The notes under the pieces are model-generated. The model ran no database searches, had not been told where the DNA came from, and saw nothing but the letters and a program-made list of their open reading frames with translations. Made by a program: the position numbers and the translations under genes. DNA of 64,000 nt from CAKZQX01 sp034435975 (GTDB lineage: Bacteria > Chloroflexota > Chloroflexia > Chloroflexales > Chloroflexaceae). The DNA is taken from assembly GCA_034435975.1 (NCBI GenBank), contig DAOTWD010000061.1, positions 1 through 64,000 of the forward strand, written 5' to 3'. Of the stretch, positions 1 through 9,004 are shown in pieces (within the stretch, counting starts at the first letter, position 1; the number at the start of each line of letters is the position of its first letter).

Positions 1-123
1 GACGACCGCAATCGTCAGAATCTCGGAGTCGGGGACCTGCGCGCGCCCATCACGGCGATGCCCCAGGCGTTCCATCAGCGTGTCGATCACGACAAAAGCA
101 GGTATACTCCAATAGGCGTCCAT
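1..123 (-). CDS. IS982-like transposase, N-terminal fragment cut by window edge
   Basis: Read on the minus strand from an ATG at 123, 41 codons run off the left edge without a stop. The peptide has the look of the N terminus of IS982-type transposases: a helix FVVIDTLMERLG followed by PDSEILTIAVV, the S/D-x-E-h-h-T segment that precedes the DDE core. A clear Shine-Dalgarno (AGGAGG) lies 5 bases upstream. The catalytic residues are outside the window, so activity cannot be judged. The element end should lie between this start and the repeat-rich DNA to the right, but no terminal inverted repeat was recognised. The family call rests on a short peptide. Confidence 0.6.
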   Translation of the reverse strand, partial: MDAYWSIPAFVVIDTLMERLGHRRDGRAQVPDSEILTIAVV

Positions 124-783
124 CGGCTCCTCCTGGCGATGATGTTGGTTGGGCAACCGCGATCGTGCCAGAGGTGTCGGTGGTCGTCAACTAGCAATCA
201 AGGTATATCCCTTTAACAATCTGCTTTCCATGAAAAATACTGCTGGTTTCTTCGCCACACATTGCCGCGCCCCGCCGCGCCTCCCAACGACCGGGCCATG
301 ATCGTAGGGGCACCCCTCGTGGGTGCCCGCAGCGCTATGCCTCGTCCCACAGTGCTGCACGTTGCTGCACATGGCGCTCGTGGGTGTTCGATGCGGGCGA
401 CCACAACGGTCGCCCCTACGATCATTGCAGGCGATGCGGGCCATGCATGGCGATGCGGGCGATGCAGGCGATGCAGGCGATGCATGGCAATGCGGGCCAT
501 GCGAGCCATGCGAGCCATGCATGGCGATGCAAGGCAATGCTCCCCATCGCCTCCCATTGCCCCGCAGACGGGCGCAGCACGGGGTTGCGCTCCCCTACGC
601 GGCGGCGGCGGTGGTATGGGCTGCGGAACGGCTGGCCAGTGGTCACACCGGGCACCCGTGCTGCGCCCCTACTACGGGTGGCGACGGGCGCGGCACGGGC
701 GCGGCTGCCCCGACAGTGTTGCGACGGTGGCATGCAGTGCGAGACGAATGCCGGTAGCCACACCGGACACCCATGCTGCGCCC
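124..783. other. Repeat-rich intergenic region
   Basis: No convincing gene. Open frames cross it in several phases but are made of Ala/Arg/His/Met low-complexity peptide. It contains perfect short palindromes at 308-328 (arms GGGCACCC/GGGTGCCC) and 395-415 (arms GGGCGACC/GGTCGCCC), a 9-10 bp tandem array, and an imperfect direct repeat (CACACCGGGCACCCGTGCTG at about 644, a variant at about 759) whose second copy reaches the 3' end of the next gene. Confidence 0.7.
427..540. repeat. Tandem array of 9-10 bp units (GCRGGCGAT type)
   Basis: About twelve units follow one another: GCAGGCGAT, GCGGGCCAT, GCATGGCGAT, GCGGGCGAT, GCAGGCGAT twice, GCATGGCAAT, GCGGGCCAT, GCGAGCCAT twice, GCATGGCGAT, GCAAGGCAAT. 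Because the units are mostly 9 bp, several frames stay open on both strands, which explains the overlapping spurious ORFs here. There are no spacers, so it is not a CRISPR array. Confidence 0.9.
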
Positions 784-1596
784 CTACGCGGACGCCTGCA
801 CCTTCAGCACCAGCCGCCCCAGGCGCAACTCATCCCCATCGCGGAGCGGCTGCGGCGTGTGGGGGGGCAGCTTCTGCCCATTCAAAAACGAACCATTCGT
901 ACTGTCCAGATCTTCGGCCACGATCTGCCCGCGCTGGATCATAAGCTGCATATGCCGCCGCCCGACGCCCTGATCCAGTGCGCCGTAGGGCGTCAGATCG
1001 ATCTCTGGATAGAAGTTACTGACCGGATCGGCTCGCCCAATCGTAGCTCGCGTTGTCGCCGGTAGGGGCAAAATCTGGCCATTCGGCTGCAACACAAGCC
1101 GGAGCGCAGCGAGCGAGGTATGCCTGGCTGCGGGGGCTGGCGCTGGCGGTGTTGCCGGTACCGCGGGAGCCGCCGGTACCACTGATCGGCCTGGAGACAC
1201 CGGTGCTGCTGACGCTGGCGGCACGGGCGCTGCCGGAGCTGGTGGCCCAGATATCCCCACCAGCTGCGGAGCCGGGTAGGTCGGCTGGGGTGGTACACTG
1301 CTAAACGGCGGCGCAGTGGGTGCGGGGCTACTGGCTACCGCTCGGCCCGGCGGCGACAGTGGTGCTCCACAGCTATCACAGAACGCCTCACCGGGCATAA
1401 CCGGCATTCCACACTGTGGACAGGTCATTCCTCCGGTAGCCGCCGGGGTCGCTACAATCGTCGCCTCCATCGCCGGTAGGACTGGCGCGGGTGGCGGGAT
1501 CGCATGACCGGTCACATGGATCAGCGCTGCCCCGCATTGATCGCAAAAGCGCGCTGAGTCAGGGTTTTCAGCTCCGCATTGATGACAAAAAGGCAC
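784..1596 (-). CDS. Zinc-ribbon and FHA domain protein
   Basis: A 270-residue soluble protein beginning at GTG (1596), with GGAG about 9 bases upstream. Two zinc ribbons are visible: CHQCG...CDQCG near residues 4-22 and CPQCG...CDSCG near 59-77. A Pro/Ala-rich linker of about 90 residues follows. The C terminus (about 180-262) is a forkhead-associated domain with TIGRADP, the R-H pair in GRRHMQL and DLDSTNGSFLNG. FHA domains bind phosphothreonine, so this is a likely reader of Ser/Thr-kinase signalling; a kinase lies 19 kb away, but no direct link is shown. It is transcribed alone. The family is certain at domain level and the biological role unknown. Confidence 0.9.
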   Translation of the reverse strand: MPFCHQCGAENPDSARFCDQCGAALIHVTGHAIPPPAPVLPAMEATIVATPAATGGMTCPQCGMPVMPGEAFCDSCGAPLSPPGRAVASSPAPTAPPFSSVPPQPTYPAPQLVGISGPPAPAAPVPPASAAPVSPGRSVVPAAPAVPATPPAPAPAARHTSLAALRLVLQPNGQILPLPATTRATIGRADPVSNFYPEIDLTPYGALDQGVGRRHMQLMIQRGQIVAEDLDSTNGSFLNGQKLPPHTPQPLRDGDELRLGRLVLKVQASA

Positions 1597-1945
1597 GATA
1601 CATCACTCCTTGCAATAAGTCCACAAACAAAGCAGATACCATGGGTTTCTCTATGCAAAAATACGCAGGTATGTTACAGGGACTTACGTGGTGAACCGCG
1701 TTTTCTGGCTGCCGATGATACCTGCTGTCAACGAATGAGCAACGAACAGGCCAGCGTCCCCCGGTACATCACAAGGAACAACGAATGTCGTCCCTCCATG
1801 CCCTGCTGTGAAGGATGCGCGGGAACGACTAAAGTTGTTCCGTCATGCTTCGCGCCCATGACGTTACATTCTTCCTTATCAGACGCCTGAAGGTGGTCAG
1901 GTGTTGCAAGATAGACCTCCGTTTTTCAGGTACACCCCTGTGCCC
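1597..1945. other. Intergenic gap, nothing recognised
   Basis: About 350 bases between the FHA gene and the 3' end of the MFS gene. It presumably holds the FHA promoter on the minus strand. No RNA, repeat family or strong terminator was recognised. Confidence 0.5.
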
Positions 1946-3283
1946 TCAAGACGCTACGCCTGAGCGCTCAGTCCGCCATTCATAGCGAACAAACAATCCA
2001 TAGTTTAGCACAGCCGCCAGGCTATAGAACCCGGCAGTTATAAAGAACAGCGGCATAAAGCCGAACTGCTCCTGCACCCGCACACTCACATACGGCCCGA
2101 AGATATAGCCCAGGCTGAAGGCCCCGTTAATCAAGCCAATCACCGTCGGGCGCGCATCCTCGGCGCTCTGCTCCATCGCGTAGGCATCGTAGAGCGGGGC
2201 CGCCATATTCATCAGCGTACCGCGCACCAGCGCCAGCGCCACCGCTACGCTCAGCAGCGGGGTCAGGCCGAGCGCCAGCAGGCACGGCACCGCCAGTGCC
2301 TGGGTAAGGGCCACACTGCCCATCTTGCCCAATCGCCGCGCCAGCGAGGGCGCAACCAGCGTTGCCAGCCCCGTGCTGATATGCACGGCCGCAAAAATGC
2401 TGCCCAGCATCTCATCTGGCAGGGCAAACCGTTGCCGAAAGTAGAGATTGAGATACGGGATCAGCAAGGCCGCCCCACACGAGATCAGAAGAGGCGTCAC
2501 CATAAAGCGCAGCACGCTCCACGGGCGCCGCAGCATGCTCTGCCAGGGGTCGGGAATCGCCCGCAGCGGGTGCCGAATGCTCGCCCGCAGGCGTGGCCCG
2601 ATTACGGAAGGCCAGAAGCGCTCAAACCGACCGCCAGCCGGCGCCAGCGAACGGGCGGCAGATGGCGGCGGAGGCGGTACAGGCCGAATACAGAGCAAGG
2701 GAATGCTCGAAGCCAGCACACACAGCGCAGCCAGCAAGAACGTTGCACGGTAGGCCATGCCGCTCTGCGGAGGCACAGCGAGCAACCGTGCCAGCAAGCC
2801 CGGCAACATACCGCCAGCCAGATTGCCCAGGCCGGCAAAGGCAATATTCAACCCGGCGCTGAGACTGAAGAGCAAATTGCGCTCGGCAGTGCTGCTGTGC
2901 CGCATCATAAACGGTGCGGCACTGACCTGAAACAGCACTCCCGCCGGGCCACTCAGCGCGAAACCCGGCAATAGATACACGGGTGACGGTGCCAGCACCA
3001 CCGTTAAAATGGCCGCCGCCTGGAGTAGCGCACTGCATAACAGTGCTGTGCGTAGCGTAATTGCCCGCGTTACCAACCACCATAACGGCAGCGTCGTGAG
3101 CGCGGCTACCAGCATTGGCACACTGTTCAGCAAACCCAGCAACCGCAAACTGTAGCCCAGTGCAGGAATCGCCAGATTGAACAACAGCACGTTCACCGCC
3201 AGCCCAAACGTCAGCAGCACCATATGCAGCAGGTACAGGCGTGCCGGTAGCTGCAAGGTACGTATGCCGGTCAGGAGCATCAC
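1946..3283 (-). CDS. Major facilitator superfamily permease
   Basis: A 445-residue integral membrane protein with about twelve hydrophobic segments and a basic cytoplasmic loop in the middle (about residues 205-245), the usual 6+6 MFS layout. The second half begins at LISCGAALLIPYLNLYFRQRF, a form typical of MFS efflux permeases; no substrate motif was recognised. It stands upstream of nothing obvious on its strand and follows the beta-glucosidase gene with a gap of about 130 bases, so co-transcription with bglA is possible. Sugar uptake is therefore a tempting role, but the sequence does not show it; drug or metabolite efflux is equally possible. Confidence 0.85.
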   Translation of the reverse strand: MMLLTGIRTLQLPARLYLLHMVLLTFGLAVNVLLFNLAIPALGYSLRLLGLLNSVPMLVAALTTLPLWWLVTRAITLRTALLCSALLQAAAILTVVLAPSPVYLLPGFALSGPAGVLFQVSAAPFMMRHSSTAERNLLFSLSAGLNIAFAGLGNLAGGMLPGLLARLLAVPPQSGMAYRATFLLAALCVLASSIPLLCIRPVPPPPPSAARSLAPAGGRFERFWPSVIGPRLRASIRHPLRAIPDPWQSMLRRPWSVLRFMVTPLLISCGAALLIPYLNLYFRQRFALPDEMLGSIFAAVHISTGLATLVAPSLARRLGKMGSVALTQALAVPCLLALGLTPLLSVAVALALVRGTLMNMAAPLYDAYAMEQSAEDARPTVIGLINGAFSLGYIFGPYVSVRVQEQFGFMPLFFITAGFYSLAAVLNYGLFVRYEWRTERSGVAS

Positions 3284-3414
3284 CCCAATGCTCCGCCATC
3301 ACTTCCGATACAGCGCACATGCACCGGTCTTAGCAGACCAGTCTGCCGCGCCACGACCCACAATGGCGATTGATGCACAAGACGTAACCGTAGTGCCGTG
3401 AGCATAATTCGCTG

Positions 3415-4800
3415 CTAGAGTTCCAGCATATTGCTGGCGATCACATCACGATACCAGTAGGCACTCTGTTTCCAGGTGCGCTGAAGTGTCGAATAATCCA
3501 CGTACAGCAAACCAAAGCGCTTACCATAGCCATGATTCCATTCAAAGTTATCCATCAATGACCAGGCGAAATAGCCCCGTACATCGACCCCATCACCGAT
3601 CGCCCGGTGAACCTCAGCCAGGTGTGCCTGCAAATAGGCAATGCGCTCAGGATCAGAGACACGGCCATCAGGGGTCACATAATCGGCATAGGCCGCACCA
3701 TTCTCGGTGACATAGAGCGGAACATCGGTATAAGCGCGAGCCATGTGCAGCGCCTCATAGATACAGGGCGGATACACTTCCCAGCCCATATGGGTATGGG
3801 CCCCCGGTTGTGCCACCTGACGTGCACCGAGAAACAGATCGAAAGGATTGACGGCATTAACCACCCGGGTATAGGTGTTGACCCCCAGAAAATCAATTGG
3901 GCGCGCAATAATATCCAGATCGCCACTACGGATGCGCGGAAAGATAAGACGTTGCCCAAAGTGGCGCAGCATATCTTCGGGATAACGTTGGCGAAAGAGT
4001 GGCTCCAGAAACATCCGATTCATCGCCCCATCGACGCGCTGATTGGCCCGTACATCGCGCACATTGCTCGATGCCGGATGGTGCGGCCAGATCACCAGCA
4101 CAATCCCGATCGCTGGTGCTGGCTGACCAGCGCCAGAGGAAGCCATAGTATCACGGAACGCATCGACCGCCCACCCATGCGCCAGCAGCAAATGATGAAT
4201 CACCCTGAGCACATGCCAGGGCCAGCGGATACCAGGCGCGTGCGAGCCATTGCCATAGCCAAAATAAGCCGAGCAAAACGGCTCATTGAGCGTGGCCCAG
4301 AGCGGCACCTCAGTTCCAAACTGGCGAAACATATACGCCGCATACTCCGCAAACCGCTGCGCAGTATCGCGTTGCACCCATCCGCCCCGATCTTGCAATG
4401 CCTGAGGGAGATCCCAGTGATACAGCGTTGCCACCGGTACGATCCCGTGTTGTTGTAGCGCATCAACCAGCCGCCGATAAAAATCCACCCCGCGTGGCTC
4501 CGGTTGCCCACTGCCGTTTGGAAAGATACGCGGCCAGGAGAAACTAAAGCGATAGGCCTTCAGCCCCAGCGCCGCCATTGCGGCCACGTCCTCGGCCCAA
4601 CGATGATAGTGATCGCAGGCTACATCGCCCGTATCGCCGCGCCAGATTTTGCCACGGGTATGACAAAAGCGATCCCAGATACTCTCGCCCTTGCCATCTT
4701 CATTCCAGGCACCCTCAATTTGATAGGCAGCCGTTGCCGCACCCCACAGAAATCCGGGCGGAAAAAGAAGCTGTCTGGTCATAGCATTGTCTATCATCAA
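3415..4800 (-). CDS. bglA: GH1 beta-glucosidase
   Basis: A 461-residue cytosolic glycoside hydrolase family 1 enzyme that removes terminal beta-glucosyl (often also galactosyl) units from oligosaccharides. Family marks are FLWGAATAAYQIEG at the N terminus, the acid/base in TLNEPF (E173), the nucleophile in YVTENG (E366) and the C-terminal SLMDNFEWNHGYGKRFG. The length is normal for GH1 and there is no signal peptide. The frame opens at TTG 4800 directly followed by ATG 4797; a GAGGA lies about 13 bases upstream, and a later ATG at MTRQ is also possible. The neighbouring MFS permease lies downstream on the same strand. Confidence 0.95.
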   Translation of the reverse strand: MMIDNAMTRQLLFPPGFLWGAATAAYQIEGAWNEDGKGESIWDRFCHTRGKIWRGDTGDVACDHYHRWAEDVAAMAALGLKAYRFSFSWPRIFPNGSGQPEPRGVDFYRRLVDALQQHGIVPVATLYHWDLPQALQDRGGWVQRDTAQRFAEYAAYMFRQFGTEVPLWATLNEPFCSAYFGYGNGSHAPGIRWPWHVLRVIHHLLLAHGWAVDAFRDTMASSGAGQPAPAIGIVLVIWPHHPASSNVRDVRANQRVDGAMNRMFLEPLFRQRYPEDMLRHFGQRLIFPRIRSGDLDIIARPIDFLGVNTYTRVVNAVNPFDLFLGARQVAQPGAHTHMGWEVYPPCIYEALHMARAYTDVPLYVTENGAAYADYVTPDGRVSDPERIAYLQAHLAEVHRAIGDGVDVRGYFAWSLMDNFEWNHGYGKRFGLLYVDYSTLQRTWKQSAYWYRDVIASNMLEL

Positions 4801-5278
4801 AGAAAAGATTATCCTCAGGTATTATACAGGAGGTCAACGACTGTTGCCGAAAGACGACCGCTTGTCCTCATCGCGCGCAACGAGCACCAGGGCTTCAGAG
4901 CCGGTTGACAGCGGCCCACTGCGCCGGAGTGCAGTATGGAGAAGTTTGTATGATGGACAGCAGTCATGCGACCACCATGTTGACAGAACTTGCCAGATCT
5001 GGCCAAAGTTGACGAAGTGCAGTATTGGGTTTATGATTTATAGCGGTTTTCCTCTCACCGATGAAACCGAACAGGTTTTTCCGTTGACCCGGGAACGAGT
5101 AAGGGCTGTTACTGGTAGTGGGCGTAGTCGTCGGGGAGAACACGAGCCGGTACTCTGGTAACCAGATGGCACAGCCTGCATCACGACTGCACCTGTCAAT
5201 ACCTGGTTCCTCGTTTACTATAGCGGATTGTGTTTCCTGTCTGTTGGTAAGCTGAAGCACTCAAGGAGGAGATATACA
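4801..5278. promoter_or_regulatory. Intergenic region between bglA and the PHA locus
   Basis: Divergent gap of 478 bases that must carry the promoters for bglA (minus) and the PHA genes (plus). No strong sigma-70 hexamer pair stands out. Two similar sites, TATAGCGGTTTTCC near 5040 and TATAGCGGATTGTG near 5220, are the only recurrent pattern. A strong ribosome-binding site (AAGGAGGAG) ends the region just before 5279. Confidence 0.4.
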
Positions 5279-5773
5279 ATGAGCGACTGGACGAAACAGG
5301 CCGAAGAGATGATACACACATGGACGGAAGCCCAGAAGAGAATGCGCGACACCTGGATGGAGGCCATACAAAACCTCGGCGGGCCACAATCAACTGAGAT
5401 GTGGGCCAGGGCAACCACTGCCTGGGAAGAGACGGTGAAGCGCACATTGGAGGCGCAGGCGCAATGGGCACGCATGTGGGTCGAGAGTTTTACCTCTACC
5501 CCCAATGCACCCAAAGAGATAACTGAACTGGCACACCAGGGTCAGGAGATTATGAAGCAGTGGACAGAAGCGCAGCAGCGCCTCTGGGAGGGCTGGTTTG
5601 AGATGGTGCGCAACTTCGACGCCTCGAAATTGGCGACAACGTGGGATAAACAGGGGGCCCAGAATATGATGCAGGTCTGGCAAGAATCAACGCAGAAGGC
5701 GCTGAACGCCCAGGCGGAGTGGATTCGCCGCTGGGTAAGTATCGCCCAGTCTGCGGGCCAACCGAACAAATAA
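5279..5773 (+). CDS. Phasin-like PHA-associated protein with internal duplication
   Basis: A 164-residue, Trp/Gln/Glu-rich, fully helical-looking protein with no signal peptide, starting at ATG 5279 after AAGGAGGAG. It is an internal duplication: motif A (WTEAQKRMRDTWMEAI, 15-30; WTEAQQRLWEGWFEMV, 95-110) and motif B (WEETVKRTLEAQAQWARMW, 49-67; WQESTQKALNAQAEWIRRW, 134-152) each occur twice. Motif A recurs in the next gene (PhaE-like) and motif B in the protein at 9005. Helical, low-complexity proteins beside phaC are usually phasins or synthase subunits on the PHA granule surface; that is inference from context. It probably forms an operon with the gene 70 bases downstream. Confidence 0.75.
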   Translation: MSDWTKQAEEMIHTWTEAQKRMRDTWMEAIQNLGGPQSTEMWARATTAWEETVKRTLEAQAQWARMWVESFTSTPNAPKEITELAHQGQEIMKQWTEAQQRLWEGWFEMVRNFDASKLATTWDKQGAQNMMQVWQESTQKALNAQAEWIRRWVSIAQSAGQPNK

Positions 5774-5843
5774 TTATGCCCGTAGAGGAGATCTGTGTAG
5801 ATCTACACCTATGCATCCATGAAGGCTGGAGGTAAAGAATACT

Positions 5844-6995
5844 ATGAGTTGGAATGAGCAGGTCGATACCCTGACCAGTATATGGGCAGAGACTCAGAAG
5901 AAATTGTGGGAGAGTTGGTACGATTTAATACGAACTGCTCCAGCCCCCTTGACGACTTATACCAGTCTGCTCGACGAGTGGCGAAAACTGGCAACACAGG
6001 GCGTTGAGATGTGGATAACCGATGCCGAGCCTATCTCCAAAAATGTATCCCGGCAGTTGCTCGCCAGCCAGTCAACGATGATGCGCTTTCTTGAATTGAC
6101 ATCCGACGCCTGGAAGGCCATGCTCCCGAAAGTCGAAACCGGCGATGACTGGCAGGCCGTGTTAAAGAGCTATGTCGAGCGTCTACGTAATCAACTGATC
6201 CCTGATGCTGCTGGTTTATTGCGCTCTTCCCAGGATTTAGGCGAACTCTGGAAACTCTATCTGGAAGAGCTACAGGCCCTGACCCAACCCTGGCTAACAT
6301 CGTTACGACGTTCACCCTGGCACCTGGGTGAGACACTGACTGGCACGGGAGGTAATTCAGAACTGGTACAACTGACCAATCTCTACTGGGATGCCTATGA
6401 ACGCACCTTTGGTAGACTGGTGGAGAGTCCTGGTTTTGGGTTTACCCGCGAGATCAATGAGAAAGTACTGAAAGCCTTTGATGCCTGGACAGATTTTCGC
6501 CGCGCAAGCACAGAATATCAGATTGTCCTCGCATCAGCCTGGGGCGACATCTTTGAGCAGGTGATGCGTGAACTGGTGAAGCGCAGTGAACAGGACACCC
6601 CGATTAAGAATGTGCGTGACTTGATGCGCCTGTGGACAGAAACGGCAGATGCGTCCCTGGAGAAGGTGTTTCGCTCCGAACACTACGTGAATGTTCAAGG
6701 TCGATTGTTCGATGCCGCAATGAACTATCGCCTGCACGAGCAGGAGGTCATCGAGCTGGTGCTGAAAACTGGTTACATCCCGACCCGCAGTGAAGTCGAT
6801 GAGGCGCACCGCAATATTTATGAACTGCGGAAAGAGGTGAAAGCGCTGAAAAAGGCACTCAAAGGCACGGTACTCGCCGATGGCAGTGGGACATCCATAG
6901 CGGATTTACGCCAGGAAATTAACGGATTGAAAAAGGATTTGCAAAAAGTGCAGGAAGCCAGTGGCAATGGTAAGGCACATGCTCCTGCAGAATAA
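5844..6995 (+). CDS. phaE: Class III PHA synthase subunit PhaE-like
   Basis: A 383-residue helical protein of the PhaE type (PHA_synth_III_E). It begins MSWNEQ after GGAGG and carries motif A of the preceding phasin-like protein (WAETQKKLWESWYDLIR, 14-30). The C terminus (about 315-375) is a Lys/Glu-rich coiled coil (YELRKEVKALKKALKG, then LRQEINGLKKDLQKVQ). PhaE has no catalytic residues; in class III enzymes it forms the synthase complex with PhaC, which is encoded 478 bases downstream. The gap to phaC is unusual, since phaE and phaC are commonly adjacent. Family assignment rests on layout, context and the coiled-coil tail. Confidence 0.8.
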   Translation: MSWNEQVDTLTSIWAETQKKLWESWYDLIRTAPAPLTTYTSLLDEWRKLATQGVEMWITDAEPISKNVSRQLLASQSTMMRFLELTSDAWKAMLPKVETGDDWQAVLKSYVERLRNQLIPDAAGLLRSSQDLGELWKLYLEELQALTQPWLTSLRRSPWHLGETLTGTGGNSELVQLTNLYWDAYERTFGRLVESPGFGFTREINEKVLKAFDAWTDFRRASTEYQIVLASAWGDIFEQVMRELVKRSEQDTPIKNVRDLMRLWTETADASLEKVFRSEHYVNVQGRLFDAAMNYRLHEQEVIELVLKTGYIPTRSEVDEAHRNIYELRKEVKALKKALKGTVLADGSGTSIADLRQEINGLKKDLQKVQEASGNGKAHAPAE

Positions 6996-7473
6996 CGGGG
7001 TTGCTTTGCCTCCGCCGAGAAGCTTGATCTGTTGTCCGATTGTTGTGTACGTTCAGGATTGAGCGTGGGTGTGACTGCGGATGTGGTGGCCCGAACAACT
7101 GCTGCATCCGCTTCTTATGCATGGTTTCGCCCGCTCGTGGGTATTATATCTTATCTGCGATGATCACCGCAGGGTGATCGAGAACATGAACCGGTCTGTG
7201 CTCGAAATCGCTGACACACCCGGTGCCTTTGCACACACGAGACGTTCCTATGCAGAGTTCCTGCCATGGGTTACCATGGATACCGTAGAAATGAAACCGG
7301 ACTATTCGTTGCATAGCAACGCGTATCTATACGAGTTACGTGTTTGCTTGAAGGATGTGGTTTTTGCGCCTGCAACAGTAGTGTGGAAGCAGCAAAAAGT
7401 ACCGATCTGCAGAAGGCTAAAACCGTATGGTGACGGTCAGCCGCGTAAATTTTGTCACATGAGGAGATAATTC
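6996..7473. other. Intergenic region between phaE and phaC
   Basis: 478 bases. A 129-codon open frame at 7081-7470 has no recognisable domain or good ribosome-binding site, and its composition is unlike the neighbours, so it is not called a gene. A small perfect hairpin (CGTTGC-atag-GCAACG) lies near 7307-7322. The phaC ribosome-binding site (GAGGAGAT) ends the region. A separate phaC promoter is likely here but was not recognised. Confidence 0.5.
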
Positions 7474-8568
7474 ATGACATCTTTTCCATTGCAAATTACC
7501 CCTGAGGATGCGATCCACGAAATTACTGAAATAAATCGGAAGGTCGTAAAAGGGATTAAAACCCTGAGTACCCTTAAACACGATGATGTTCAGGTAGGTA
7601 CTGCTCCAAAGGAAGAAGTATATCGTGAGGATAAGCTGGTTCTCTATCGTTATACACCCGTTGTCGAAGAGTTGTTCCCAATCCCTGTGCTCATCTGCTA
7701 TGCCCTGGTTAATCGCCCGGCGGTCGCCGATCTCCAGGAGGATCGCTCACTGATACGTAACCTGCTCAAACTGGGCATTGATGTCTATCTGATTGACTGG
7801 GGCTATCCCAGCCGGGCCGATCGCTGGCTCACCCTTGATGATTATGTGAATGGGTATGTTGATAACTGTGTGGATGTGGTACGTGAACGGCATCAGTTAG
7901 ATAAGATCAACCTGCTTGGCATCTGCCAGGGCGGAGCATTGAGTCTATGCTATGCGGCCCTGCATCCAGAGAAGATCCTGAATCTGATCACCATGGTCAC
8001 ACCCGTTGATTTCCATGCATGCGAAGAGGGGGGAAAACAGGGGTTGTTAAACATCTGGGGTACCAACATGAATCCCGACTTGATGATCAAGGCACTGGGT
8101 AATGTTCCGGGTGATTTTATGAACTTTGGCTTTTTGATGCTGCAACCATTCCAGTTGAACTTCCAGAAATATGCCGATGTTCTTGATATGATGGACGATA
8201 AGGATAAATTGCTGGGCTTTTTGCGCATGGAAGAATGGATCTTCGATAGCCCGGATCAGGCGGGTGAAGCCTATGCCCAATTCTTGCGTGACTTCTTCCA
8301 GCAGAATAAGCTGATCAAGGGTGAGATTTATCTGGGTGGTCAGCAGGTAAACCTGAAGAACATTACTATGCCTATCCTGAATATCTATGCTGACAAAGAT
8401 CACCTCGTACCGCCACCTTCGTCAAAAGCGCTGGAACACTATGTCGGTAGCCAGGACTACACTGCGATCGGCTTTCCTGTTGGGCATATTGGCATGTACG
8501 TGAGCGGCCGCGCCCAGCGTGATCTTGCGCCGACCATCGCAAACTGGATCAAGGAACGTGGTCAATAG
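7474..8568 (+). CDS. phaC: Class III poly(R)-hydroxyalkanoate synthase subunit PhaC
   Basis: A 364-residue alpha/beta-hydrolase-fold synthase that polymerises (R)-3-hydroxyacyl-CoA into PHA on the granule surface. The catalytic triad is visible: Cys151 in the lipase-like box LGICQGG, Asp309 in DKDHLVPP and His338 in VGHIGMY. Length and the short N-terminal region match class III (PhaC/PhaE) enzymes and not the roughly 560-residue class I type. The start ATG 7474 follows GAGGAG. The partner PhaE-like subunit is upstream. No phaA or phaB lies in the window; the fabG at 52537 sits in a fatty-acid operon and is not an obvious phaB. Confidence 0.97.
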   Translation: MTSFPLQITPEDAIHEITEINRKVVKGIKTLSTLKHDDVQVGTAPKEEVYREDKLVLYRYTPVVEELFPIPVLICYALVNRPAVADLQEDRSLIRNLLKLGIDVYLIDWGYPSRADRWLTLDDYVNGYVDNCVDVVRERHQLDKINLLGICQGGALSLCYAALHPEKILNLITMVTPVDFHACEEGGKQGLLNIWGTNMNPDLMIKALGNVPGDFMNFGFLMLQPFQLNFQKYADVLDMMDDKDKLLGFLRMEEWIFDSPDQAGEAYAQFLRDFFQQNKLIKGEIYLGGQQVNLKNITMPILNIYADKDHLVPPPSSKALEHYVGSQDYTAIGFPVGHIGMYVSGRAQRDLAPTIANWIKERGQ

Positions 8569-8734
8569 ACGATAGGTACATGCTCAGACGTATAGAACCG
8601 AATCACGAGCCTGGCTGGCCAATCATAGCGAGAGACAGGCCCGTATGCCCCGGCACATCTTGAACGCAGATACATTGGTACCAATGTCTGGAATCAGCTT
8701 GATCCACCATCATAACGATATACATCCGGTTCAC

Positions 8735-8787
8735 ACAACGAAGTGTCTCTGTTCTTTACCAGGGTGAGGCACTTCGTTGTCTTTTTT
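8735..8787 (+). terminator. Rho-independent terminator downstream of phaC
   Basis: Perfect 11-bp arms ACAACGAAGTG (8735-8745) and CACTTCGTTGT (8770-8780) are followed by CTTTTTT. The loop is long (24 bases). The second arm and T-run lie inside the 38-bp repeat, so the second copy at 8835 has the T-run but not a full partner arm. Confidence 0.7.
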
Positions 8788-8800
8788 GCTATGATCGCGC
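8763..8800 (+). repeat. 38-bp direct repeat, copy 1, with TATGAT box
   Basis: Runs from GGTGAGGCACTTCG to TATGATCGCGC and is identical to 8835-8872. It includes the second arm and T-run of the phaC terminator, then a TATGAT that could serve as a -10 box. Confidence 0.85.
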
Positions 8801-8834
8801 CCACTTGAAGGTGGCGATGATTGAAGACAAACTC

Positions 8835-8872
8835 GGTGAGGCACTTCGTTGTCTTTTTTGCTATGATCGCGC
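8835..8872 (+). repeat. 38-bp direct repeat, copy 2, with TATGAT box
   Basis: Second identical copy, 72 bases after the first. As the last sigma-70-like element before the gene at 9005, its TATGAT (8862-8867) is a plausible -10 for that gene. No good -35 at 17 bases was seen. Confidence 0.85.
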
Positions 8873-9004
8873 TCCTGGTTCGTGATCTGAAGTTTCCTGT
8901 GTAGCTTATGTGCTGCTTCTTCCGTCTACTCGTTAGTGTCCCGATTGTCGGGATTGTTGCCCATACACGTTCGCAGAAAACAACATATAACAAGGAAGTG
9001 AGAG

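Larger units (their letters stand above)
8569..9004. other. Intergenic region with terminator and 38-bp direct repeats
   Basis: 436 bases between phaC and the next PHA gene. They hold the hairpin at 8735-8787 and two identical 38-bp repeats (8763-8800, 8835-8872), each ending in a TATGAT -10-like box. No protein is supported. A ribosome-binding site (AAGGAAG) precedes 9005. Confidence 0.7.

Noticed and set aside
427..540. CRISPR-like array
   Set aside because: Units are contiguous and 9-10 bp, without spacers or cas genes.
262..1065. 267-codon plus-strand open frame over the repeat region and the FHA gene
   Set aside because: It runs antisense to the FHA gene and is built from the tandem array. 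The FHA frame is the one with real domains.
3607..4458. 283-codon frame antisense to bglA
   Set aside because: GH1 on the other strand is complete; this is a codon-bias shadow.
7081..7470. 129-codon frame between phaE and phaC
   Set aside because: No ribosome-binding site, no recognised domain, and unusual composition next to well-formed genes.
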